A DNA stretch of 64,000 bases from Peribolospora baueri (lineage: Eukaryota; Basidiomycota; Peribolosporomycetes; Peribolosporales; Peribolosporaceae). A program made the position numbers and the translations under genes. The stretch lies in contig JAMDHS010000033.1 of assembly GCA_029717555.1 (NCBI GenBank), positions 157,297-221,296 on the forward strand. The letters are read 5' to 3'. The first letter of the stretch is position 1. Every line of letters begins with the position of its first letter. The notes below the pieces were generated by a model. The model had not been told where the DNA came from. It saw nothing but the letters and a program-made list of their open reading frames with translations, and did not search any database. This document shows positions 12,509 through 22,400 of this stretch, in pieces.

Positions 12509-12660
12509 CTCCGTCCACGTCCACGTCCCCCTTCTTCCCCTTCTCCTCTCTCTTCTCCCTCCTCTCTCCCCCACCTCTCCTCCTTTCCCCCCGCCTCTCC
12601 CTCGTCTGACTCCCACCCGCCCTTCGTCACCCGGACCCGACTCGCATCTCCCCCGCTGCG

Positions 12661-14253
12661 ATGCCGGTCTGGGATTCCGTAAGGTCCAAGTTGCGGCCCT
12701 CGGCCACCGCGGACGAGTCCAAGTCAGCCGCCGGCGACGCTGGTGATGCCGCCGCCCCTTCTCATCCGCCCACCAGCTTCCGCGCCCGATCCACCTCCGA
12801 AGGCTCCCACGCTGACGCCATCTCCAGCCTTCGCAGTCGTGCTTCCACCAAGACGCTCTCTAGTTACATCAGGAGCAAGGGCAAGCGTCAGAGCCTCCAT
12901 GCTTCCGCCGCCGCCCACTCCAAGAGGACCGCCTCCCGCGGCTCCTCCGTCAATGACGTCGGCTCTCCCACTCTCCTCGACACCACCTTGCCCGCCGTGA
13001 GCCAGGAAGGCGCCGGCCTCCTCGCCTCGCCCACGAGCTTGCCCCCTACGGCCTCCTCCGTCAGACCCTCCGAGCTCTTCGCCGGAAAGGCCAGGGCTTG
13101 GGGCGACGTCGCCGATCATCGCCCCGGAGGCAAGGACTCCACCGCCCCGCTTCGCAAGCAGGACGACTTCCAGTCCTTCCTCAAGAGCCGCCGCAACCTC
13201 TTCCCCACCTTCCGCCTGGAAGAGCAGGCCTCCCTTGAAGCGGACGGATCGTCGGCCGCCGGAGACGGCTCTGGCGCCGGCGGCGCCAACGGACTCGGCC
13301 TCGACCAGTACGGTCTCAACCAGGACGGAGCGATGGGGACCGATCGTTCGGCCACCGCCGCTGCCGCTGGCGGTATCATGAGCCTGAAGGACCTCGAGGA
13401 GCGCCACACGCGCAAGGCCGCGCTTCTCGACCAGGGCGGCTTCGACACCGCGTCCCTCGGTTTCGGCTCCAAGTCCCCCGCCGCCCTCGCTCCCACGCTC
13501 AGCGCAGAGTCGCCGTCTCCGTCCGCTGGGACGCCCGCGGGCGGCAAGGGCACCGGGGGCGGACTGGGCCGCTGGCGTCTGCTTAGCGAGGGAGACCTGC
13601 TCTCGCCTGGAAAGCCGTCAAGGCTCGAGACGCCCCAAAAGAAGGATCCTGCCGGTTCTCCGAGCAAGTGGAGCCCGAGCGGAAAGCGGAGCAGTTGGCT
13701 AAACATCGGAAAGAGCGACAAGCGGTCCGTCTCCGGGGAGGAACCGAGGACCAAGCCGCAGGCCAAGGTCGCCAACGGAGCCGGCGCAGGTACGGGCGAA
13801 CCGGCCCAGCTCAGGACGTCCATCTCGCGCAAGCCCGTTCCCCAGCTTGACGATGAATTGGCGGAGGCGGCCCCGCCCGCGGAGGAGCGGAAGGAGGAGG
13901 CGAAAGAGGAGGAGAAGAAGGAGGAGGAGGCGAAAGAGGAGGAGAAGAAGGAGGAGGCTGCTGCCCCTGTCCCTGCTACGGAGGAGGAGGTCCCGGAAGT
14001 TCAGGAGGAGAAAGAGGTCGCCCCCACGCAGTCGGAGGAGGCTGCGAAGGAGAACGGCCAGGTGGAGCAGGGTCAGGAGCACGAGGCCGAGGCCGAGGCG
14101 GGCAAGGAGGAGGTCGAGGTCGTGGCTCCCGCTTCGACAGCGCAGGATGAGGTGCCCAGCACGGCGGACGCCACGACTGAAGAGACCTCGGCCGAGGCGC
14201 CGGAAGACGTGAAGAAGACGGACGAGCAGGAGGCGCGACAAGCCACGGCATGA
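12661..14253 (+). CDS. Intronless disordered protein of 530 residues, not recognised
   Basis: A clean ATG-to-TGA frame of 530 codons with strong third-position GC bias, so I take it as a real gene. The N-terminus (MPVWDSVRSKLRPS) and Ser/Arg-rich segments with many SPxx motifs look like targets of phosphorylation. A more ordered patch, KQDDFQSFLKSRRNLFPTFRLEEQ, sits near residue 165. The last 140 residues are acidic, with two near-identical copies of EEAKEEEKKEE. No membrane segment, signal peptide or catalytic motif is seen. It lacks introns among intron-rich neighbours. It might be a cortical or cytoskeletal adaptor, but that is only a guess from composition; I assign no function. Confidence 0.8.
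   Translation: MPVWDSVRSKLRPSATADESKSAAGDAGDAAAPSHPPTSFRARSTSEGSHADAISSLRSRASTKTLSSYIRSKGKRQSLHASAAAHSKRTASRGSSVNDVGSPTLLDTTLPAVSQEGAGLLASPTSLPPTASSVRPSELFAGKARAWGDVADHRPGGKDSTAPLRKQDDFQSFLKSRRNLFPTFRLEEQASLEADGSSAAGDGSGAGGANGLGLDQYGLNQDGAMGTDRSATAAAAGGIMSLKDLEERHTRKAALLDQGGFDTASLGFGSKSPAALAPTLSAESPSPSAGTPAGGKGTGGGLGRWRLLSEGDLLSPGKPSRLETPQKKDPAGSPSKWSPSGKRSSWLNIGKSDKRSVSGEEPRTKPQAKVANGAGAGTGEPAQLRTSISRKPVPQLDDELAEAAPPAEERKEEAKEEEKKEEEAKEEEKKEEAAAPVPATEEEVPEVQEEKEVAPTQSEEAAKENGQVEQGQEHEAEAEAGKEEVEVVAPASTAQDEVPSTADATTEETSAEAPEDVKKTDEQEARQATA
13890..13958 (+). repeat. Tandem 30-bp coding duplication (Glu/Lys-rich)
   Basis: Two near-identical copies encode EEAKEEEKKEE inside the 530-residue protein, a likely slippage-prone expansion. 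Confidence 0.85.
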
Positions 14254-15687
14254 TGGCGCTTTCTCTTTCCTCCTTTAACCCGTCCGCAGGTGTTCACCCG
14301 TGCACGCGTCCATATCCCCGCTTACGTCTCAAGGGCACCAATTGCCATCCTTATTCCTCCTCCACAACAATGCAACAACAACTCCAAGTCCGTCGCTTGT
14401 GCTTCGCCTCGCCTCGCCTCGCCTCACTCTGACTTGGATGCGCTTCCCCACGACTCCGCTCTTGCCTCGTCCACCCTCCCTACCCTCTTGTTCTCCTCTA
14501 CTTTCCTCGACGTCGGCCCTCCGTCTCGACAGATTGCCCCACCTCTTCTCTTCTCTTCCCTCAACTCGACCATCGTGTCCGTGCCCGCATGCTGTGACGC
14601 CGGTCAAAAGCCGACGCTTGTGCGCGCCCCCACCCGATGCCCTTGTCGTCCGAACGCTCCTTTCCTTTTTCCTTTCCTTTTCCCCTCCCTGTCCCTCTTC
14701 CCTTCCATTCATCTTCCTATTGGGGCCTCCTTTCACCAAGGCCATCATCACCTGACTACTTACGACACTCGAAAGGCTTTTTTTCAGCCTGTTCGACCTC
14801 CCAACCTTTCTGCTCTTGACGTACGACCCGTCAGTCTGCTTCGAAGTTCGACGTTCGACGTATGCCCCCCGCCCCCCGCCCCCCCAGTCCGCTTTTATAT
14901 TTGAGCTACCAAAATTCGATCACGCCTTCTTCCGTCGTTCCTCCCTTTCTCCCAACAACCACTCTCCCGCGGCCCTTCTCTCCCATCAGTTCAATCGCGT
15001 CGGACCGTCTGGGGCGCTTTGGGTGCCGATCGAAGTGGCGTCGTCGCTCGTTCGCTTTCTCCATCGGATGAGGAGGAGCAGGAACGTGAACGTGGGCAAA
15101 ACACCTACCGCGCATCGATCGACTTATCTCCAGCCGCCGCTCACCCCACCTTCGCTACGTTTCTTGTACTCTTAGTTTATCGCTACGCTTTCATTTTCGC
15201 TTCCCTTCTCTCTCTATTCTCCCCCTCGACTCGTCGGACCAGCGCGCCGGCCTGTCCATTTTTTATCGAACATTGGACCGTCGGACTGACCCGCCTCCAT
15301 CGATCGTCGATTGGCTCCTCTCCAGCTCGGAGCTTTCCATCCCTCCTACCCCACGTTTCGTCTTCGTCGCTTGTTTTTTGTCCCCCTCCCTCTGCTCCTT
15401 CCTCTCTTCCTTATTTCCTTCCTCCCTTCCTCCCTCTCTTCCTCCCTCCCTTCGCTCGCTTGCTAGCTTCGGTTCATGATCCCCTCAGTCAAGGTCGATT
15501 CCCTGCGGCTTCCCACCACCCTTCTGGTTAGCTATTTTTTTTCTCACAAGCTTCTTCCGAATTTCCCTTAGTTACGTTCGCGTTCGATTGCCGATTTCTT
15601 TTGTCCATCCATCCGTTCGCCCCCGGCGTCACTTCACCGCCCGCCGGCCCCCGGCTTGTCTGCAATGACGAACGTTCGCGTGCGAAG
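14254..15687. other. Gene-free convergent interval
   Basis: About 1.4 kb between the stop of the 530-residue gene and the stop of the RF-1-domain gene. It is CT-rich with no credible coding frame, and includes a G-poor tract near 14870 and T-runs near 15530. It probably holds the two 3' UTRs. Confidence 0.55.
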
Positions 15688-16660
15688 TCATACTCGTGTC
15701 CGCCTGTCTACATATCTAAGCGGATCATTTCTCCTCCTCCCCCCCCTCGCCTTCTCCGTCCCCATCCCCATCCCCATCCTCCCCGTCCGCCTCACGCGCC
15801 TTCCCCTTCCTCCGCTGCTTCTTCGCCGCATTCCGCTTCCGCTTTCGCTCCTTCTCCCATCGCCGCTCCAGCTTGGACGTACCTGGGTTGTAGAGCAAGT
15901 CGAGCTATCGAGAAAGAAGAAATTATGCACGCATGTGCGAGTCGGTTAGAAAGATCTTCTTCTTCTTCTTCAAGACGAGTCCGGCCCGGCCTCACCCGCT
16001 CCTGCAAAATCTTTCTCGCCCGCCGCCGGTTCTGCTGCAGCGAGCGCGTCTCCTGGCAAGTGATGCGTAGGCCCGTCGGTTTGTGCACGAGTGAGACGTT
16101 GATTGATGTTTTGTTGATTTTTTGTCCGCCGTGTCCACCGCCTGTTCGGTCGAGTGGGAGTGGGGAAGGGGAAGGGAGGGGGTGGGGATGCGTGTTAGAT
16201 GAAGCGGTTGGATGGAGATGGGAGAGATAGATGGAGAGGACAGATGCCCACCTCGGATAAACGTCTCTTCCAAGTCCTCCTCACGCACTTCCGGAACCAC
16301 TCGCGCCGGCGGATGCCCTTCGCGCTTGTTCGCCCTGACTCCATCTTTCGACGACGACGATGGCAGTGACGATGCCGACGAGCTCGGAGGCGCTCCTTCC
16401 TCTCCGTCTCGCGCCTCGCCTCCGTCCGTTTGCGCTTTTGCCGGTGAGGGCGATCGGACGGACAGGGAGGCGACCGGCCGGGGGATGGACATGGGGCCCA
16501 GCCGGGCTCCTCGACCTGGCGCGGTCGCGGGAGGACCAAAGGGAAGGAGGACGTGGGCGGCCGGGCGTGGTCGCAGCGGCCACAAGACGGGTGCGAGAGG
16601 GACTTGTGCGAGACATGCCCTCCGCCATGTCCTCCGGCACGCCCGTCCGATAGCCGTCAT
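15688..16660 (-). CDS. Mitochondrial RF-1 domain (GGQ) release-factor homologue, MTRFR-like
   Basis: Short class-I release-factor relative that probably hydrolyses peptidyl-tRNA on stalled mitochondrial ribosomes, like human MTRFR (C12orf65). Three exons (about 16660-16252, 16142-15996 and 15904-15688) give roughly 256 residues. The N-terminus (MTAIGRACRRTWRRACLAQV) is Arg-rich without acids, a typical mitochondrial presequence. After a Ser/Pro-rich linker come EEDLEETFIRG and GGHGGQKINKTSINVSLV, with the catalytic GGQ. Then follow HKPTGLRITCQETRSLQQNR and a highly basic C-terminal tail, as in other ribosome-rescue factors. It lacks the codon-recognition domain of a full RF1. The gene is divergent from the CUE-domain gene, about 240 bases away. 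It emerges only after splicing; the frame is consistent throughout. Confidence 0.88.
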
Positions 16661-16896
16661 TCTGGGGACAGCGTCACCATCGCTGTAAAAAGAAGAGTTC
16701 CTAGGTCTGTCGTCTCTCTCCATACACCTCGTTCTTCCGACCACGGACCTTCGAGTCCGCCGCAGCGGCTTACGTACGCCGACCGGGCGATGCTGGGGCG
16801 CTGCTCGTTGACGACCCGGCGGCAGCTGGGACTTGGTACCCTTCGTACCACACCTCCCACTTCGAAGATACCGATTTTCAGTTTCGATTTGACGCC
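16661..16896. promoter_or_regulatory. Divergent intergenic region, RF-1-domain gene / CUE gene
   Basis: A 236-base gap between two divergent start codons must hold the core promoters and leaders of both. I see no clear TATA box. Confidence 0.5.
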
Positions 16897-19044
16897 ATGG
16901 ACGACAAGGAAGTGAAGGGCTACGTGCTGGACGAGGATGACGTCCCTCGCCACGGCCACGACGACACGGAAACCTCCTTGGCCGAGGCGATGAAGGATCA
17001 GGGAGAGCGCCAGTCGGCGGCGACGGCCGATGCGCCCTCCGCTGAATCGTCCAAGCCTTCCTCTCCGGGTACCATGGAGGGCTCCCCTCCCGCATCGTCG
17101 GCGACCGAGGAGGAGACGGGTGGAACCCAACAAGTACGCCACTCGCCAACCCCGTCGGCGGCCCAGGAGGAGGAGGCACGATCGCCGCCGCCGCCCGAGG
17201 TGGAAGCGCTGAAGGGCATGTTTCCCGACATCGACGCCGACGTCATTTTTGCCGTGCTCCAGGCCAACGAAGGGAATCAGGAGACTGGTGCGCGTGCTGT
17301 TCTCCTCTGGTGGATGCGGCTCGTTTCCAGGCCGCTTGACCGCCGGCGCAAGCTCACACGTCCCCCCTCCTTTCCTCACTCGTTCTCCCTCGGCCCAGCG
17401 CTAAATCAACTGCTCACGATGAACGACCCGGACTACAAGCCATCTCAAGAGGAGCAGGACGAACAGCTTGCACGACGCCTCGCCGCCGAGCAGCAAGAGC
17501 AGGCAGCCCAGGCGGCCGCTGCCGCGCATGTCGGCGCCGGCGCCGGCCCGGGCTGGCATCCCCAGGGACAGGGCCAGGGCCAGGCGCACGCTCCTCAGGC
17601 GGGAGAAGTCGGACAAGGACAGGGAGAGCACCAGTACACGAATCTCGCGTATCAACCCAGGGTCCGAAGGGGACCGCCGCCGCCGAACGCGAACATGAAC
17701 GTGAACGCGAACAGGCTGGCTCACGCCGGCGAGAACGGAGGGACCGCATATCCTGGTGAGCCTTCGGCAGCACATACGACGGCGGGCATACCCGCGGTCG
17801 TCGTCGATCATCGTCGAGGCCACGTTCACTCAGACCGCCTCTTCCTCCGTGTCGGTCCGAAAGACGCCGGTCAATGGTCGGAAAACTTGAATCGTTTCGC
17901 CGATGGTGAGGTGGCACGTTTGCGTCTTTGACCTTTATTTATTTATTATTTTTTTTGCTCTGTCTCTCGCAACTCACAACTTGACGTCGTGCTTTCTCTC
18001 TCCTTGTCTCCTTCCATTGCAGAGAGCATGAAGAAAGCCTCTGCGATGTTTTCGTCCATTAAAGCCCGAGCTCAACAGTTTCAAGCTGGCCAAAACTCCG
18101 CCGGGAATGGCTCACAACAGGGCCCTCAAAGCGCGGACCAGCGAGAAACGTACCGCCGACAATTCGATTTTGGCCATCCCAACACGGGCGCCTCTCGTGC
18201 CGCCCCGCATTTCGATTATGACCGCGACCCGCAGAACGTCAGCGACGACCTGTCGAGGTTGAGCGTCAGTGGGAGAGGAGGTGCGACATCAGCAGCGAGA
18301 GGGTCTTCTCCTACCCCCGCCCTTCCCGGCCGCAGGCAGAGCGCCAACTCGGCGGCCAGCTTTACCAGGCCAGGCCTGGCCAATCGATACGATCCGGCCG
18401 CAGGTGGCGCTCCCCGATTGGGCCGCGCCGCCGCAGGTATGACCAGAGGTGGGTCGATGACTCACGGCTTTTCTCCTTGATTTGAAGCTTTCTCGCGTTC
18501 AGTCTGGCCTGATCTGATCGCCACCTGATCCTCTCGTCTCGTACTGGGGGACAGGCGCCGCCGACGTTCGTACAGCCCCCGTCGCGAAAGACAAACCTAT
18601 TGTCTCCGCGGGAGACCATAGCAAGACGGGTGAGCGGCCTTGAGTAGCCATGCTCGGATCGGAGTGCCCCAAGTCGAGTCGAGATCGTCTCGCTCATCTC
18701 GCTTGTCCCTTTGCCCGTCCCCTCGACAGCTCGCACGGCAAAGGTCGAGGACGTTCCGGACGCAGGCGCTCAACGTCTTCACACGACAGATGCTGAGAAG
18801 CATGAGTCGGACGATGACCGTGAGTGCCGTGGACCTTTGAAAACAGGTGTTCCCGATCGTCGGCGAGAGGTGACCGATTTGACTCCTTCCGCTCGCCTCG
18901 GGCGGGGCCTCGTGTGCATTCAGTCGAATATGTGGTGAGTCAAGACGAGATAGATTCACGCACGCCCTTGGCCGAACCTCATCCACGCTTCTCTCTACGC
19001 CCTATGCCCCTCTCTAGGCCAACCCGTTCGAAGACGAGGATTAA
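16897..19044 (+). CDS. CUE5: CUE-domain ubiquitin-binding protein, Cue5/Tollip-like
   Basis: Cue5 binds ubiquitin through its CUE domain and in yeast links ubiquitylated aggregates to Atg8 for autophagy. Residues about 105-150 form the CUE domain: VEALKGMFPDIDADVIFAVL, then ANEGNQE joined by splicing to TALNQLLTMNDPDY, including the MFP and LL motifs that contact ubiquitin. A Gln/Ala/Gly-rich linker follows, then WSENLNRFADE and SMKKASAMFSSIKARAQQFQ, a charged helix. The tail is disordered and acidic and, in the best splice model, ends in LEYVANPFEDED. The exons downstream of about 18430 are short and their choice is the weakest part of the model. The start is the first ATG and sits in good context. 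Family is firm; equivalence to yeast Cue5 is inference. Confidence 0.82.
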
Positions 19045-19437
19045 ACCGTGCCCTGCGCACTCATCCCTTTACTTGATTGAAACGCTTCTTGGTGCCCTCT
19101 CTCCCCATGTATAGCCGTGACAATGATATCCATCGCTTCGTGTCTTCCTCTCCAACGTGGAATACGAGCTCGGCTGTGTGCTCGCTTGCTAATCGTATCC
19201 TACGTAATAAATCGCTCGTACGATTGACGAGGCCGGGCCGCTGTCGTCCCACCGGCCGAATACTCTCAGGGACGCGATCGATGATTTACGCGTGCGACGC
19301 GGAAACGGAAGCGGAAAGGTGTCACCGGCGGCAACCCCAGCGCGCTCAACGTCCGTCCTTCTCTCCCTCCACATCAACTACGTACAGCTCGAAAGTCTCC
19401 TGAGGGCGCCCTTTTCGCATCGTCCCCCTTCTTCAGA

Positions 19438-22400
19438 ATGGGCTCGCGTTCTGATGGTCAGGGTCCTCGGCCTGACGAGTTCGTCGCCGCGATCCAAGGC
19501 CTCTCCGGGGAGCAGCGGAACGATCTTCAAGCCGCCATCGCAAGCGGAAACCGGTTGACCGGCTTCTACCCTCTGGCTTCTATCATGCCCGTCACGCAAG
19601 GTGAGTGGTGATTGGATCGTGAGACGACGGTAGACAGCCACCCATGGCCACCGCTCGCACCCTTCCGGATTTTCCCTGGAGAGTTGGCCCGTTGGGGCCC
19701 ATGTGCTCGAAGTGGGAATGGGAATGCGGAGCCCGTCTCGTCTCGCAAACGTTTTGCGCTCGGGCACACACTGACCTCTGGGCTTGTGCACTCCCCGTCT
19801 CCTGTACCTCCCTTTCCAGTCGTGGAAACCCTCACTATGGAAGTGCCTTCCGCAAGCGAGTTCCACGCCGCCTCTCGCTTCCTGGATGCCGACTCGCTTC
19901 TCGGAGATATCGATCTTGACCTCTCCGATCAGCAGCGCCAAACGCTCGAAGACGTGGCTTCCAGGCGAGGTCCGCGGTCGGGGATGGAGAGGCATTGGGA
20001 AGAGCAGGTGCGGGCGGCTACTGAGATGCTGAGAGCGGAGCTGCGACAGGAAGCTGGGCCTCTGTGAGTATTTTCTTTTCGTCCACCCGCATGAGAAAAG
20101 AAAAGTATTGTCCCTTCAGAGCATATACACATTCATGTGCTCTCCAAGCTCATCTCTCGCTACCTTCACTTTTCACCCAGGCCACTCCGTCGATCGTCCA
20201 CATTTCCCTCAGCCGCTCCGTCCGCCCACCATCCGCCGCCTTCGACCGAAGAAGTACGCAGGGCCTCCGCACTCGACCCATTCGCGGCGTCTGTCATGCG
20301 AGGCCTCAACCTCCGTCAGCAGCCGCTGGAGCCGGCGCGACCCCTACAGGAGTACGACAGGGAGGCATCGTCAGCCTTCTTTGGCGCATACACGAAGACT
20401 CTCGCAGAAGAAGCGCGGCAACACCGCGAGTCGGAGCGTTTCCGGGCTGAGGCAGCGGCCAGGCGACAGGAAGAGCAACGGCAGCGTAACCAGGCGCGAA
20501 ATGGATTTTCCTCCGGCGTCTCAGAGCCACGTAACTCGTCGCCTCTAAAAGCCAGCATGACACCGCACAACAGTTCGGTCCTTTGGAACTCTCCCGGATC
20601 GTCGGGCGGCGCGTACTCTCCCCAGAAGACGGCCGGGGCCTGGACGACGCCAGGTGAAAGCCCAGGTCCGTTACAGCTCCAGTTGGTAGGATCCTCCGTG
20701 AATGGGCTGAGGAATGCAATGTTTCCTCCGCTCCACGACCCGAGCTCGCCCACCGGTCTTAAGCGCAAAGGCACCGAGGACGGCGGTTCACCTTCTAAGA
20801 AGGTGCAGTCGCAACCATTTACGCTCGACCCATCCAAACTCATGTTCGTCTCACCAACCATGCTTCAGCAGCCTACAAAGCAGCCTTCTCCATCGCAGAT
20901 GCCAAGCCAGTCTTTCGACCGTATGCTCGTCGATAATTCCTATGGGCCCTCACCTTTGTCTACGCCTTCCGCGGCACATTACCTCAAGACGTCCTCTGAG
21001 AGCGCAGGAATGGGATCTCCCCTGTACTCTGATAAAGGTAAAGCAAGGGAGATGGGCGCTTTCACCAGTCCTCCGGCTAGTGACGATGAGATGTACGACG
21101 ACGACCTGGATGCGGAGGGCGACGACGACGTCGAGTTCCTCGGCGGCCGGTTCGAAACGAGGAGTAGGTCGGGGAGCGTCGTATCCCGCGGCTCGCGTTC
21201 GGGCCGCGCTTCATCGGTTAGCAGGAGCGGAACAGGCAAGACGCGCGTTCACAAAGGCGATACCAAACGTAAGCTCTCATCTCTTTATTTTGAATATTGC
21301 GGACGGGCTCCGAAGGTCTGTCTCGCTTACATGCGTTCTCTTCTATCTTCATCGCGGCCTGCGCAGCTGCGATCATCAGGCTGCGAGACCTTCTCGAGGA
21401 TCTCTTCGAAGCCGACGATACGCTTCCGGACGTCGATTCCATCAACGCAGAAGATGGCGACGTTATGGGTCCGCCCTGCGACGCATTCTTCTTCATCCCA
21501 CCTTCCTGGCGACTTCAGTTGGGCGAAGCTGTCATTGCGTCAGGCGATCGGCAGCCGATCCTTAGGCCAGGTACCGTTCGCAAGCTCCTCAAGCTAATCA
21601 ACCTCACCTCTTCCGATGCGGGAAAGGCCTCGAACGCGAATGCGAACGCGAATGCGAACGCGAATGATGACCCGATGAAGGCTACTCCAGAACGTCTCGC
21701 CGAGCTGGACCCTCAGGAGTTGAGTCGTCTGCTTAGGATCTTGGAGAGAGGCCTCAAGGCCGGCGAGGATCTGGAGCTATTCGAAGCCGTCCGTTCTCTC
21801 TCGAAGACCAAGGCTCGGTCGAAATCCCGAGTCAGAGGGGCCGGCAAGCAGCAGAGGCGTCATCGTGGCTCTAGCACACCCGGTCCGGACCAGGATGCCG
21901 AATTTGACGGACTCGGAGATGACGGGTCGGCTGCGGAGGAGACTAAGATTAATACGAATTGGGGCGCTAAGACCGATGTGCACCTGGGAGATGAGGATCT
22001 GGAGATGTTAGGCAAGGCCCTGAACGCAGCTGCCGATAGCGTGCTCGCGGCTGAATGCTGTCTAGCCCTCCTCGCTGCCGATCAGCTGCCAAAGCAACTC
22101 TACTCCGAAGACCTCATAAGCTCTTGCTTCTCGGTGGTCAAGAATCACCTTTCGAAGATTGTCTATCCCTTCGTGGAGGCTTGCGCCGATTTTACCGGTG
22201 AGTCTTGCCAGCCAGTTGTGTGGTCTTTGAGTTTGTGGCTTATTCCATCCGGTCGCGCGTCCACAGAAGCGGAGCGGTCAAACCCATTCCTCTTTCAGCT
22301 GGCATCCCGCATGGCGACCGAGACCTCGGCCAAATCTTCTCTCTCCCGCGTGGCCATACCACTCTCTCGACTCTTTCAAATCCTGTGTTCAGCTCTCGCT

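Larger units (their letters stand above)
10764..12660. other. Gene-free interval with several short tandem repeats
   Basis: About 1.9 kb between GID7 and the next plus-strand gene. It is strongly pyrimidine-rich on the plus strand and carries GTCC, CCCAT and CTTG repeats. Long open frames here are low-complexity translations of the repeats. I see no gene. Confidence 0.6.

Noticed and set aside
13699-14241. Leu/Arg-rich minus-strand frame opposite the 530-residue gene
   Set aside because: Its Leu runs are the complement of the Glu/Lys codons on the other strand.
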